From Pseudoalteromonas spongiae UST010723-006 (GTDB lineage: Bacteria; Pseudomonadota; Gammaproteobacteria; Enterobacterales; Alteromonadaceae): DNA of 64,000 nt. The DNA is taken from NCBI RefSeq assembly GCF_000238255.3, contig NZ_CP011040.1, forward strand, positions 682,001 to 746,000, in the 5' to 3' direction. This document shows, piece after piece, positions 1-9,699 of this stretch. The notes under the pieces were generated by a model. The model made no database searches. It saw only the letters and a program-made list of their open reading frames with translations, and was not told the DNA's origin. Position 1 is the stretch's first letter, and every line of letters starts with the position of its first letter. Both the position numbers and the translations under genes were made by a program.

Positions 1-2
1 CA

Positions 3-215
3 AAAGCCCGTGAAAAACGCGTAGCACGTACCGATAAACGCTTTGCAATTCTTGATGTAGACAGCAATGGTATGACATTTGAGGAGTTTCAATTGTCAGG
101 TGTGCGCAGTTTTGTACGTTATGACAAAAACAAAGACGGCAAAGTTGAGTTTGATGAAAAGGCTAACACGCAAGTAGCTAACCGCGATGCCAAAAAACAA
201 GACAGTAAACTGTAA
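3..215 (+). CDS. EF-hand domain protein, C-terminal fragment
   Basis: The gene enters from the left edge, so its start is outside the window; 70 residues are visible before the TAA stop. Two EF-hand-like loops can be read. The one at fragment residues 41-52 (DKNKDGKVEFDE) is canonical, with acidic or polar ligands at positions 1, 3, 5 and a final Glu. The one at 18-29 (DVDSNGMTFEEF) is slightly off register, with the Glu one place early. The role is probably calcium binding in the periplasm, as is usual for short EF-hand proteins of marine Proteobacteria, but the signal peptide is not visible. It lies 66 bases upstream of the ApbE gene in the same direction, so co-transcription is plausible. 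Confidence 0.8.
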   Translation, partial: KAREKRVARTDKRFAILDVDSNGMTFEEFQLSGVRSFVRYDKNKDGKVEFDEKANTQVANRDAKKQDSKL

Positions 216-281
216 CGGTTGCGGGTCAAAAATTTCAAACATTCAGGGGGAGTAATCCCCCTTTAAATTTAAAAAAGGTAA

Positions 282-1667
282 ATGATGCGTTTTGTGGTTT
301 TAATCGCAGCACTTGTGTGCGGATTTAACGCAGTGGCAAAACAGTACGCCACAACGGCCTATTTAGGCACATCTGTTCAGTTTACTATAGAGAATGTATC
401 AGCGACTGAGCAAGACCAAGCGTTTGAGCTAGTTAAACAAGAGTTAACACGCTTGAACACGATTTTATCGCGCTATAACAAAAGTAGTTCCCTTTCGATT
501 TTAAATCGTGAGAAACAACTAAAAAATGCACCTGTTGAGCTTATCGACGTACTCAAGTTATGTCAGCAATGGCAAGTAAGTACTGCTAACCACTTTAGTT
601 GTCGACTAGGCAGTATTTTACCAATTTGGCAACAGGCTGAACAAACGCAAACTATGCCATCGCGCATTGAGGTAAGACGCGAGGCCCGTTCGTTACGCGA
701 TAAAACAATCTTAATTAATGGGTCGCACATCACCCTTGATGAGGAACTAACGCTTGATGTTAATGGTATCGCGAAAGGGTTTATCATAGATAAAGTGTAT
801 GACTTACTTGTTGCCCGTTATAGTGAAAGCCGCTTTAAAATTGATATTGGCGGCGATGGTCGTCATTACGGCGCGTGGCCAATCGCATTTACAAACCCAA
901 ATGTTAAGAACGCAACGCAGGTGATGTTAACTAATTTGGAAAATCACGCATATGCAGCAAGTGGCCTTGCGTTTCGTCATTTTCAAATTAAGCACAATAC
1001 GTTTAGCCATATTTTTGCCCCCCGCGATGGCTGGCCAATTACAAAGCCTATCGGTGCTGCGGTAATTGCAAAAACAACTGCAAATGCCGATGCCATTGCA
1101 ACCGCGTTAACCACAATGAATGGTGTAAATGCCATTGATTGGCTTAATAAGCATGACGTAGCAGGCGTATTATTTTTGCCTGACGGGCGCGTTGTTTATT
1201 CAAAAACATGGCAACAACGTGATGTATCAACACACAAGGCAAAGCTGACATTTGATTACACGATACCTGAATTTGATATTGCTGATTACCGTAAACCTTA
1301 TGTTGCGATATGGCTATCAGATACCAAAGGGAATCCAATAAAACAAATGGCTATTCTTGGTGATAGTGAAAGGTGGTGGCAGCAAAGCAGGCGTTGGTGG
1401 CGAAAAGTAGGGCGCAAGGAAAATAGTGTTTTTCCACATCTTGCCCATGCAACGCGAAAGCCGGGGCAACACAGTATTAGTTGGTTTGGCGAGGACGATT
1501 TAGGCCAAATTGTCACTGAAAATGAATTGATATTGCATATTGAAGTTAGCCGAGAGCATGGTGATACCAGTTATCAAAAGTTGCCATTTAATCTCACGAA
1601 ACAAGCCACAATAACTAAAGATGGCAAAGGGGAAATAGGGCAACTTAGCCTGACGATTACGCCGTAA
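282..1667 (+). CDS. FAD:protein FMN transferase (ApbE family) fused to DUF2271
   Basis: ApbE enzymes use FAD to attach FMN covalently to a Thr/Ser of extracytoplasmic electron-transfer proteins. Residues 1-19 form a signal peptide ending AVA. The ApbE signature DVNGIAKGFIID is at about residues 158-170, followed by a DIGGDGR glycine-rich motif, a HIFAPRDG motif like the family's H-x-DPRTG, and a TANADAIATAL segment matching the metal-binding TAxxADALATA. After about residue 320 the sequence changes to a DUF2271 domain with Trp-rich (ERWWQQSRRWWRK) and TRKPGQHSISW motifs, so this is a two-domain fusion longer than a plain ApbE. No flavinylation target (DxxTGAT-type) is encoded nearby. Two adjacent ATGs are possible starts; SD AAGG lies 5 bases upstream. 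Confidence 0.85.
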   Translation: MMRFVVLIAALVCGFNAVAKQYATTAYLGTSVQFTIENVSATEQDQAFELVKQELTRLNTILSRYNKSSSLSILNREKQLKNAPVELIDVLKLCQQWQVSTANHFSCRLGSILPIWQQAEQTQTMPSRIEVRREARSLRDKTILINGSHITLDEELTLDVNGIAKGFIIDKVYDLLVARYSESRFKIDIGGDGRHYGAWPIAFTNPNVKNATQVMLTNLENHAYAASGLAFRHFQIKHNTFSHIFAPRDGWPITKPIGAAVIAKTTANADAIATALTTMNGVNAIDWLNKHDVAGVLFLPDGRVVYSKTWQQRDVSTHKAKLTFDYTIPEFDIADYRKPYVAIWLSDTKGNPIKQMAILGDSERWWQQSRRWWRKVGRKENSVFPHLAHATRKPGQHSISWFGEDDLGQIVTENELILHIEVSREHGDTSYQKLPFNLTKQATITKDGKGEIGQLSLTITP

Positions 1668-1984
1668 AACTCAAGAATCGAAGAAATAGGCAATTCTGCT
1701 TAACACGCTCTAGCGTAAATTACATAAAAACGGCATACGGATTTGCCGCTTACTTTCTCAAAATACGCGCTTTACTTATATGCTGTTCTGCTCACGATAA
1801 TTAAATTCAATGTGCAAACTTGGTTTTGACGAAAAATCACCAATAAAATTTATATTATTTTTAATATATCAATCATTTATTTGTTTTCCTGTAGTGGATT
1901 TAGCGCAGTTAACTGTATTGCGAAAAAAAGTATAATTTACCTTGCATTAAAAACGCGAATCATTATCATTACGTCCCGAGTGCG
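1668..1984. other. intergenic region with promoter area of the TonB receptor
   Basis: No coding sequence is supported here. The stretch is very AT-rich around 1845-1880 and ends with a Fur-box-like site just before the receptor gene, so it is most likely the promoter region of that gene. I see no clear terminator hairpin for the ApbE gene. Confidence 0.6.
1955..1973 (+). promoter_or_regulatory. Fur-box-like operator
   Basis: The top strand reads GCGAATCATTATCATTACG. Its complement contains AATGATAATGATTCG, that is the GATAAT hexamer followed by a degenerate second one, as in the Fur consensus GATAATGATAATCATTATC. It sits 11 bases before the first ATG of a haem-type TonB receptor, a classic Fur-regulated gene class. 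Binding is inferred. Confidence 0.65.
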
Positions 1985-4384
1985 ATGACTATGAATTTTA
2001 AATGTGAGGATACTCTTTTGCGCTTTACTCTATCTAAGCTAAGCACCGCAATTTCATTTGCATCAGTTGTTTCAATCGCGGGCGTAAGCCCATATGCCTT
2101 GGCAAATACGCAGGTCACAACACTAGAAAAAACAAAATTATCTGCCAACAAGCGCGTTGAATCTAAGTCACAAACGGAACTCGACAGCGTGTCAGTTTCG
2201 TCAAACCTAATGCAGGATATTAATGATGTTGCTGACTACATTCCAGGTGTAGACGTTGCAAGTATGGGCCGTTTTGGTAATAACGGTTTTAATATTCGCG
2301 GTATGGAAGGCGATCGTATTGCGATTACCGTTGATGGCTTAACCCAAGGTGAAACATTAGATCCCCCTTCATTTGCGCCTTATGAGTATTTTCGAGCGAG
2401 TCGTAACTCGACTGAAATTGAGCATATGAAAGCCATTCAAATTGTTAAAGGTGCAAACTCAGTAACCAGTGGTTCAGGTTCGCTTGGTGGTGCAGTGATG
2501 TTTACTACCATGAGTGCCTCAGATTTACTTGACGGCGATGAAAATCAAACCCGTGGTTATTTCAAGTTTGGTTATGATGAGCGCGATGAACAAGCGCAAG
2601 GCACAATTGCAGTGGCTAACAAGTTTGGTGGGCTAGAAACACTACTAATGTACACAAAACGCCAGGGCAGTGAATCTAGTAACCACTCTGGAAACCCAGA
2701 TAAAACGGGTGCATCGCGCGAAAAACCAGATCCACTCGACTTTAACAGCGACGCAATGTTATTTAAAACCCAGTATCAATTTAATGACGTTCATGAACTA
2801 GGCTTTGTTGTTGAAAATGACGATAACCTGTCGCAAGTAGAAAACCTATCGCGCGTTTCAAGCAGTATTCAGCGCCGTTTTTCAGATGATGAACAAAATC
2901 GTGCCCGTTACGGTGTATTTTATTACTTAACACTAGATACCGTAGCATTTGATGAGCTGGAGGTACGTTTTGATTATCAAGATATATTCACCTCTGGTGT
3001 AACTAATATGCACTACGCGGCGTGTCTTGAATACTCACCGAGTTACCAATGCTTAGCGCTAGGAGAAGCGTATTTACGTCAAGAGCAACGCGAACTAACA
3101 CAACAGACTTCGACCCTTGCATTTGATTTTTCAAAGCAACTAGTTACTGGGCAAATGCGCCACGATATTGTTTACGGTACAAGTTTTGAAACGCGTGAAC
3201 TTGAAAATAATATGTGGGACCACCGTTACAATGGGCTGACAACTGATTCAGGTTATCAACAATTAAGACGCCCTCTTGCTGATGGCACCACCCATTATCC
3301 AATAAAAGATGCTAACTTTATTCCTCAAACAGACGTTGCGATTTGGAATGCGTATTTACGTGATAGCGTGACTGTAACAGACGCGTTAACGTTAGCTGCG
3401 GGATTGCGATATGACGATTACAGCTATCAGCCAGAGTTCGATCAGTATTTCACCAATGATCAAGGCCTTGTTAAAGACGTTGATATGAATGCATTTACTT
3501 GGCAGCTTTCTGCAAACTATGAAATAACACCAAATCACTCAGTGATTGTTGACCTTGGCACAGGTTTTAGAGCGCCATCTGTTGAGCAAGTTTATTATGG
3601 CTCACGCGGTGCAACGGTTGACGATTGGCAACTTGTACCAAACTATGATTTAAAACCTGAATCAGCATTTAATATGGAGCTCGGTTATCAATGGCAAAAT
3701 GATAACGGCCGAGTACGTGTGTCGGTATTTGACAGTGAGTACACAGACTTTATTGATAATGTTACTTACACCCGCGATTTAGCGATACCAACAACAAAGC
3801 GCGTGTACGACCCATCATGTGGTTGTTACAAGCAAATGGAAGTCACGACAGATGACTATCAACGACCTGAAAACATCGGTGAAGCAAGTGTTCAAGGTGT
3901 TGAGTTAGATGCGCTTTATCGTTTTAACAATGGTTTAGAGTTGCGCGCTGCTTACACCCATTCTGAAGGTGAATATGACAATGGCGACCCAATGTTAACT
4001 GTTTCGCCAGACTCGGCAGTTGTCAGTGTTGGTTATGATTCAAAGTCACTATGGCGTGTTATGGCGCAAGTTCGTCACCAAGCTGAGAAAAAGGCAAGCG
4101 ATGCATACACCACAAATGCACAAGGTGAGCAGGTTCAAGCGACTGATTTCCTAAGTGATACATCGACCGTAGTTGATTTAATCGCTAATTTCGATATCAC
4201 AGATAACATGGTGATTAATATCGCGGCACGTAACTTATTCGATGAAGAATATTACAACTGGCAGCGCATTCGTTTTGTGTCAGAAGGTTCAGGTGGTTTT
4301 AGAGGCGGTGTTGCTAACGACGGCATTAAACGTTACTCAGAGCCGGGTAGAAGTGTTTCTGCCAACATTAACGTTAGATTTTAA
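1985..4384 (+). CDS. TonB-dependent receptor, haem/haemoglobin-transferrin-lactoferrin type
   Basis: Outer-membrane importer energised by TonB-ExbBD. A plug domain at about residues 60-175 carries FNIRGMEGDRIAITVDGL and a VKGANSVTSGSGSLGG segment typical of the haemoglobin/transferrin/lactoferrin receptor family. The barrel contains FRAP (about residue 527) and a NPNL-like PNYDLKPE, the two landmarks of haem receptors. It ends in an aromatic residue (NVRF), as expected of an outer-membrane barrel. The start is uncertain. ATG 1985 has no SD, whereas TTG 2018 has GTGAGGA seven bases upstream and would begin directly with a signal peptide (RFTLSKLSTAISFASVVSIA..ALA). The upstream Fur-like box supports iron regulation. 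Substrate is inferred as haem; a haem-protein ligand is not proven. Confidence 0.88.
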   Translation: MTMNFKCEDTLLRFTLSKLSTAISFASVVSIAGVSPYALANTQVTTLEKTKLSANKRVESKSQTELDSVSVSSNLMQDINDVADYIPGVDVASMGRFGNNGFNIRGMEGDRIAITVDGLTQGETLDPPSFAPYEYFRASRNSTEIEHMKAIQIVKGANSVTSGSGSLGGAVMFTTMSASDLLDGDENQTRGYFKFGYDERDEQAQGTIAVANKFGGLETLLMYTKRQGSESSNHSGNPDKTGASREKPDPLDFNSDAMLFKTQYQFNDVHELGFVVENDDNLSQVENLSRVSSSIQRRFSDDEQNRARYGVFYYLTLDTVAFDELEVRFDYQDIFTSGVTNMHYAACLEYSPSYQCLALGEAYLRQEQRELTQQTSTLAFDFSKQLVTGQMRHDIVYGTSFETRELENNMWDHRYNGLTTDSGYQQLRRPLADGTTHYPIKDANFIPQTDVAIWNAYLRDSVTVTDALTLAAGLRYDDYSYQPEFDQYFTNDQGLVKDVDMNAFTWQLSANYEITPNHSVIVDLGTGFRAPSVEQVYYGSRGATVDDWQLVPNYDLKPESAFNMELGYQWQNDNGRVRVSVFDSEYTDFIDNVTYTRDLAIPTTKRVYDPSCGCYKQMEVTTDDYQRPENIGEASVQGVELDALYRFNNGLELRAAYTHSEGEYDNGDPMLTVSPDSAVVSVGYDSKSLWRVMAQVRHQAEKKASDAYTTNAQGEQVQATDFLSDTSTVVDLIANFDITDNMVINIAARNLFDEEYYNWQRIRFVSEGSGGFRGGVANDGIKRYSEPGRSVSANINVRF

Positions 4385-4425
4385 GCGTTAATCAATCATA
4401 AATTTCCCGTTGGTTTAATAACAAA

Positions 4426-4450
4426 GCCTGCACTGTATGCAGGCTTTTTT
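4426..4450 (+). terminator. Rho-independent terminator of the TonB receptor gene
   Basis: A perfect 7-bp stem GCCTGCA/TGCAGGC with loop CTGTA is followed directly by six T. It lies 42 bases after the receptor stop and just before the end of the convergent S41-type peptidase gene. Confidence 0.9.
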
Positions 4451-4465
4451 ATTTATATTCAGCCG

Positions 4466-5743
4466 TTACATACTGGTAGAGTGTTGTAAGTACTCAATCG
4501 CTTTATTAAGGGCTGGATCACCACCTTGATGATCTCTATCTGTTGGGATAACTAATATATGTGGCTCAAAATCTTCTCTAAACGTGCCATTTACATGATA
4601 TAAACGCTCAAATGCCATTTCTAGCCACGCATCACTTTGTTTTAATGTCACTGTTTTAATACCACCGAGTAAGTCGGCCATGGGTGCGCCAATCACGGTT
4701 TGTGCGCCAAGGGCGTCAAGTCCAATAGTCATACCTTCACCCATACTGCCGGTCCAACGACCAGCAAGCACAATAAATGGTTTTGCATAGTGCGGTTTAG
4801 TTGGCGTAACAAACGCTGTTTGCATTGGTGCTTTGTGATACGCCATGTTAAGCGTTTGCGTGCGATAGGTTTGATACGGTGTTTTTGCGCTAACAAAGTG
4901 ACCCAGAATGGGTTCTGCAACGCCAGTATTGCCGCCACTTGGTGTATTACGCAAATCAATAATCAGTGCGCGTGTATGCTTAAGTGCGTTAATCGCTTTT
5001 TTAAACGAGGCCGCCGTTTGGTTGTTACCAAGGGAATTATTAAAGCGGATATAGCCGAGACCATCTAAATTACGGTAGCTTAATGTCGGACCATCGTTGA
5101 GTGCATTAATCGCATCATAACTGGCGGCAAGTGTAATGGTTTTTTGAGTCCCTTTGTTATTAGTAAAGGTAATCGCTCGCGTTTGTTTACGAAGGCCGCC
5201 AAGTACAACATTTACCCCATACTCAATTTGTTGTGGCGATAAGGTTTCAAACCCTTGACCAAATAAGCTGGCGACAAGAGCCTTTATTGGCTGGTTATCC
5301 ATTTTTATAATTGTTGAACCTAATGTGAGAGTGCTTTTATCTGCAGCTGAACCAGCTTTGATATCTTGCACAATAAATTGGCCGTTTTGATAAATAGCAC
5401 GGATATCTGAGCCGGTTGGAAACACACTAAAATCTTTTTTATCGTAGGGACCAAGGTTTAAATGCGGGTCGGAAAAGTTACGCATAAGTTGCTGGCTAAT
5501 GTCATTAAACTCAGCCTTGTTTTTCGCCTTCAGCGCTTTACTTTTAAACTGGTTCAATACTGTATTTGCATTGTTTAACCTATCAAAATAGGCGTATTGT
5601 TTTGTCAGTACGTGTTCAACCTCTTGCCATGCGCTTGTTGCGTTAAACGCTGTGGCAGCGTTTATATTAAACGTAGCAAGCGTTAAAGTCGGCAAGCTCA
5701 GGCAAAGTGGTGTAATTAACTTAGTTTTTAGTGATGAAAGCAT
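4466..5743 (-). CDS. S41-family serine peptidase (C-terminal-processing/tricorn type), secreted
   Basis: Predicted 425-residue exported peptidase. From ATG 5743 the N-terminus (MLSSLKTKLITPLCLSLPTLTLATFNINAATA) is a signal peptide. A longer frame from GTG 5848 exists, but it overlaps the upstream gene and would bury the signal, so the ATG is preferred. A PDZ-like region precedes the S41 core. The core shows LGYIRFNNSLGNNQT, ALIIDLRNTPSGGNTG and the nucleophile region GRWTGSMGEGMTIG, with the Ser near residue 333. The late GGIKTVTL matches S41 enzymes. These proteases cleave C-termini of periplasmic or cell-surface proteins; the substrate is unknown. It follows the unknown gene at 5811-6509 with a 67-base gap. 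Confidence 0.82.
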   Translation of the reverse strand: MLSSLKTKLITPLCLSLPTLTLATFNINAATAFNATSAWQEVEHVLTKQYAYFDRLNNANTVLNQFKSKALKAKNKAEFNDISQQLMRNFSDPHLNLGPYDKKDFSVFPTGSDIRAIYQNGQFIVQDIKAGSAADKSTLTLGSTIIKMDNQPIKALVASLFGQGFETLSPQQIEYGVNVVLGGLRKQTRAITFTNNKGTQKTITLAASYDAINALNDGPTLSYRNLDGLGYIRFNNSLGNNQTAASFKKAINALKHTRALIIDLRNTPSGGNTGVAEPILGHFVSAKTPYQTYRTQTLNMAYHKAPMQTAFVTPTKPHYAKPFIVLAGRWTGSMGEGMTIGLDALGAQTVIGAPMADLLGGIKTVTLKQSDAWLEMAFERLYHVNGTFREDFEPHILVIPTDRDHQGGDPALNKAIEYLQHSTSM

Positions 5744-5810
5744 GTATCGGTAAACCTTTGTTATTGTTTTATTTGTTGTGTCGTTGATTACAAATTGTTG
5801 AGAGCTTAAG

Positions 5811-6509
5811 CTAGTTAAGCGAAGTAGTAATGTACTGCTCTGAGACACCGTAGTAACTGGCTAGCAATAAACATTTTTGTTCGATGTAATCGGGTGTTAG
5901 GTCAAAATCGGCACGCTGTTTTTTAAATCGCTTTAATGCAGAATTTAAGTTGTCGCTGTTTAAGGTGATTTGGCTACGCTCTATTTCACACAGCGCAATA
6001 AATGCAGTGAGTTCATGATTTGGTAACACTGTACCTTGGATGTTTAAATGCAGGTAACACTCCAGCGGCGTTAACCCATTAGATTCACGTTGGCTCAGTG
6101 CTTTTGGTAAAAACACATTACTTTCAAATAATAAGAGTGAGCGAACATAAGTAAAGGGCACGTTTGTGTGTTCACCGCGGGCAACAAATAGGTAATGTAA
6201 GACATTGCGCTTCATTGTATCTTGCAGTGAAAAGTTTGCCATTTTCTGCAATAACGGCGTAAAAAACGATAATGCTTGGTTATTTTTAAGCTGCGCTACT
6301 AACGGAGTGGGCATCGGGTGTTCGCCGTTTAGCGTGACACTTAAACGTTGAAAATAATCAAACGATTCTACGCTTTTATTGGCCTGCAAGTTTAAAAACA
6401 GCATTATGTGTGCTTGACTCTGAGGCGTTTGCGTTAAATAAAAGGTGGTGATTTCTTTTATATTGCCTGTTTTAAGCAAGCCTATGAAATGGCTAACAAC
6501 TTGATCCAT
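5811..6509 (-). CDS. uncharacterised cytoplasmic protein, ankyrin-like helical region
   Basis: A 232-residue protein that I do not recognise. ATG 6509 is chosen over an upstream TTG (6521). No signal peptide or membrane segment is seen. The middle (RNVLHYLFVARGEH...VRSLLLFESNVFLPKALSQRESNGLTPLECYLHL) has the TPLxxA-like turn and helix-pair spacing of an ankyrin-type repeat, but only one or two such units. The C-terminus is charged and helical (ALKRFKKQRADFDLTPDYIEQK). It sits between a histidine kinase and a secreted peptidase on the same strand. Codon use looks like the neighbours. The function is unknown; an interaction role is a guess from the repeat-like segment. Confidence 0.7.
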   Translation of the reverse strand: MDQVVSHFIGLLKTGNIKEITTFYLTQTPQSQAHIMLFLNLQANKSVESFDYFQRLSVTLNGEHPMPTPLVAQLKNNQALSFFTPLLQKMANFSLQDTMKRNVLHYLFVARGEHTNVPFTYVRSLLLFESNVFLPKALSQRESNGLTPLECYLHLNIQGTVLPNHELTAFIALCEIERSQITLNSDNLNSALKRFKKQRADFDLTPDYIEQKCLLLASYYGVSEQYITTSLN

Positions 6510-6677
6510 AATGTAATTCAATTAACTTTATACGCGTTTACATTAACACAGAAAGCTAAGTGTGTTGACCTTTGCTGTCTATTTCTAGAGCGCATGGCTT
6601 AGCGAAAATAGTAACCGTTTATGTATTTTGCTAGATGGTAACCCCGATAACGCTGTAAAACTAAATCAACAAGCTTG

Positions 6678-8489
6678 TTACTCATCAAATTTAAGATTGT
6701 AATCAACGTCATCAAAATGCAGGTAAATACATACGCCTTCACCTTCGATACTTTGAAATTCGATTTCACCTTTAAGGCGTTGCGTGACCAAGTTGTACAC
6801 AATACTCAGCCCCAAACCGGTTCCGCCTTTGGCACGTTTTGTTGTTACAAAGGGCTCGAAAATTTTGTCGAGCAATGACTCTTTTACACCTGCACCGTCA
6901 TCCATGTAACGGAAGTGCAGTGTTGCCCCCACCATTTTCGCCACGATATTAATGTTTAAGGTTTTATTTGGTTCACTGCCGTGACGTAAACTGTTAACAA
7001 TAAGGATTGTAAATATCTGATTAAACGCACCTAAATAGCTTTTAATAACCAGTCCATTTGTCGCTTCGACACTAACGTTAACATCGTATTTATCAAGTTC
7101 GTGTTTTAGGCTATCAAACAGATTATTTAAAAAGGTTTCGACATTAAATTCGACTAATTCGTCGTATTCTTGATGCGACGCAACTTGCTTAAAGTTATTA
7201 ATTAAATTAGCTGAACGGTTTAAATTTGACTCCATCAAACTTAAACAATTTTCCGCATCCAAGATCATTTGCTCTAGGGTGTTTTTTTGCAATGTGCCTT
7301 GGTTAAATGAGTGCTTTAGTTGCTCTACTTGATCTCGTAAATGTGACTCGCTGGTAATAGCAATGCCAAGGGGTGTATTTAATTCATGGGCAAATCCTTT
7401 TACCATAGTACCAAGACTTGCCATTTTCGCGTCTTCAATTAAGCGCTTTTGCGCCAAACTTAAGCGGTTAATTAGTTCCTCAATATGGGCAAGTAGGTTA
7501 TCAATATTTTTAGCCAGATCGGTTACTTCATCATCACCGCGTATATTACTGCGCATTGAAAAGGTATCAGATTGGCAAATCGAGCTGATAAATGTATTTA
7601 ACTCAAACAAGCCATATCCAATACGCCGATTAATTAAAAATGAGCTTAGTAAACTGAATGCTAAAAATACAAATGTAACGCTGAATGTGATGAACAACAC
7701 TTGATTACTGGCGTCTTTTGCGCGCTCGTTTAATAGTAACGATAGGTTAGTAAAGCGTTCATTAATAACCTGTGCCAGCACTTTATTTTTACCGGCAACA
7801 CCTAGGGTTGACGACTGCCCCATGGTGTTTAATAGGGCGGTGTATTGGGTAAAGTTGTAATCATAGTCTTTTAAATTATCAATCAACTGGCTTTTTAATT
7901 CGCTGTTATGAGTTTGTAGGTAAGCCTTTGCTTGCACAAACATTTTTTTATGCAGTTCTAAGTACTTTTTATCCCAGCGCAATAGGTAGTCTTTTTCTCG
8001 GCGCCTTAATTCTAATATCATTATCTCAAGGGTTTTATCGTCAATTTGCTGGCTAACGGCTTGAACTGCATGAATGGATTTTCTAAAGCTGCTTCGAATA
8101 CCTTGGTCTTCATTAAAACCAAGCTGTTTTTGAATGGCGATTTGCTTATTGAGATTTTGTTCAAACTCGCGCATTGCTTCTTGAATTTGCGTAAGCAGTC
8201 GCGTTGCGATTTCAATGTCTGCGACTTGTTTAAATAACGCAAAATGCAGTTGTGAATAATCATCAAATTGTTCTTTTGACCATTCCATCATTTGCTCGTC
8301 TTTATCAAGAGAAAACTCTTGTTGTAAATTAACGGTGTCAGACAATACTTGTTTAAAGTCGGTCAGTAATTTCGTAATTCGGTAGTGATTAGTGACGTTT
8401 TGATAGATTATGGCACCACAAATGAGCACCACGATAAAACTGATTAACAAAGCGACTTGCGAACTTATAAAGGCTGTTTTTAATTTCAT
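6678..8489 (-). CDS. membrane sensor histidine kinase with HAMP domain
   Basis: A 603-residue hybrid-free kinase. TM1 (about residues 8-30) is followed by a long, mostly helical periplasmic sensor of about 240 residues rich in Gln/Glu/Lys, TM2 (about 272-292), a HAMP region, then the dimerisation helix with H-box FAHELNTPLGIAITSES (His near 370). The C-terminal ATPase has an N-box-like region (IFTILIVNSLRHG), a DDGAGV motif and GGTGLGLSIVYNLV. No receiver domain is attached and no response regulator is adjacent, so it is an orphan kinase here. The divergent-looking 8490-8571 gap separates it from the HDOD gene upstream on the same strand; the two could share a signalling pathway, but this is inference. 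Confidence 0.9.
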   Translation of the reverse strand: MKLKTAFISSQVALLISFIVVLICGAIIYQNVTNHYRITKLLTDFKQVLSDTVNLQQEFSLDKDEQMMEWSKEQFDDYSQLHFALFKQVADIEIATRLLTQIQEAMREFEQNLNKQIAIQKQLGFNEDQGIRSSFRKSIHAVQAVSQQIDDKTLEIMILELRRREKDYLLRWDKKYLELHKKMFVQAKAYLQTHNSELKSQLIDNLKDYDYNFTQYTALLNTMGQSSTLGVAGKNKVLAQVINERFTNLSLLLNERAKDASNQVLFITFSVTFVFLAFSLLSSFLINRRIGYGLFELNTFISSICQSDTFSMRSNIRGDDEVTDLAKNIDNLLAHIEELINRLSLAQKRLIEDAKMASLGTMVKGFAHELNTPLGIAITSESHLRDQVEQLKHSFNQGTLQKNTLEQMILDAENCLSLMESNLNRSANLINNFKQVASHQEYDELVEFNVETFLNNLFDSLKHELDKYDVNVSVEATNGLVIKSYLGAFNQIFTILIVNSLRHGSEPNKTLNINIVAKMVGATLHFRYMDDGAGVKESLLDKIFEPFVTTKRAKGGTGLGLSIVYNLVTQRLKGEIEFQSIEGEGVCIYLHFDDVDYNLKFDE

Positions 8490-8571
8490 AATTGGCTGCC
8501 TGATCCGTTTTTATAAAGTGTAGGTCAAAATATTTAGCTGTAAACGATTGAACTTATGTTAGTTTCAAACG

Positions 8572-9450
8572 TTAAATGGCCAGTAAACGGTACTTTTCTT
8601 CAGCAAGCGATATGGCTGTTGGCAGTTGGTTTAGCAATTGCGCAAAGTTAGCGTGCTGGTTTTGCCAACTAAGTAGAATTTCATTGCTCGCGATTAACTC
8701 ATTTAATACATCAAGCTCAAGTGCCTGATGCGTGAAATAAATTTGGGTCGTTAAATCGCAAAACTGCACTCGGCGAATTGTCTCTAACAAAGGCATAAAC
8801 TGTTTAAATTTATCGGGCAGGTTATCGTGGTGATGGAAGTAAATTATCTCGGGAATAGGGCTTGGGATATGCCATGTTTTACAAATTTTTGCGCCATTAA
8901 ACGCGTGTTGACGCTGTAAATAAGCGATACGGTGCTTTTCATAGGGCTTTGGTAAATACCAGGTTAAATCGTCAAGCGATTCAAAGTACTTGGCATACAG
9001 TTTGTGGTTTAATGTGATGTCTATATCGTGTAATAAACCAACTAAGTAAGCCATATCAGCGGTGATCACGCTGCGTAACAGTACGTCATAGGTGGTTTTT
9101 AGTAATTCCGCTGAGATTAACGATTGACGCCACAATTGTTTTTCAAATTGACTGGTGGGCACAAATACCTTGGTCAGTGCCACTAAGTTTATTAAGTTAA
9201 ATACCTCTTTTGTGCCCATGCGTACAATCGCATCTTTAATACTGCGAATGGGTTTAATAGCGGCTTGTTTGGCGGTGTTGCTAAGTTGAATTATTTTGAG
9301 GGCAAGGGGCGGATCGCGCTCTGCGAGTTTTTCAATTTTGTTGAAGTAATCTTTATCATCAAGCGGAATGCTCAACAACTCGACCAATATTGTCGGTAAT
9401 ATTGGCAAATCGGATACCTGTTCTTGTGGTGATGCTTGGCGTGTTGCCAT
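8572..9450 (-). CDS. HDOD domain signalling protein
   Basis: Single-domain HDOD protein of 292 residues. HDOD is an HD-phosphohydrolase-related fold that usually lacks catalysis and works in signal transduction (chemotaxis, cyclic-di-GMP, type III or IV systems). Visible family features are LPILPTILVELLSIPLDD at the start, the RDPPLALKIIQLSNTA helix, PIRSIKDAIVRMGTKEVFNLI, and the DMAYLVGLLHDIDITL pseudo-HD site. SD AAGG lies 7 bases before ATG 9450. It is upstream of the orphan histidine kinase on the same strand with an 82-base gap. Confidence 0.88.
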   Translation of the reverse strand: MATRQASPQEQVSDLPILPTILVELLSIPLDDKDYFNKIEKLAERDPPLALKIIQLSNTAKQAAIKPIRSIKDAIVRMGTKEVFNLINLVALTKVFVPTSQFEKQLWRQSLISAELLKTTYDVLLRSVITADMAYLVGLLHDIDITLNHKLYAKYFESLDDLTWYLPKPYEKHRIAYLQRQHAFNGAKICKTWHIPSPIPEIIYFHHHDNLPDKFKQFMPLLETIRRVQFCDLTTQIYFTHQALELDVLNELIASNEILLSWQNQHANFAQLLNQLPTAISLAEEKYRLLAI

Positions 9451-9699
9451 TCACAAACCTTAAGATGAAAGTCATTTCAATTTGCCAATAAGTATAGTTA
9501 ACCAAAACTCGAGATAACAAATTACAACATAAAAGTAATGTTTACTTACTCAGATGTTTGGTGATTTTAATAAGCTTACGATTGATAAGCACAATTGCAT
9601 TTACCCAAATAAGTTATTCAGTGTTAAATCAGTGTATTTAGCTAACTCAAATTGCTTAACATGAATCTAGCTTCGTGAGGCTATTAATAGGCTGGTTGC

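Noticed and set aside
6599..6878. Short frames on both strands near the end of the histidine kinase
   Set aside because: They overlap the kinase C-terminus or its 3' flank and lack start signals.
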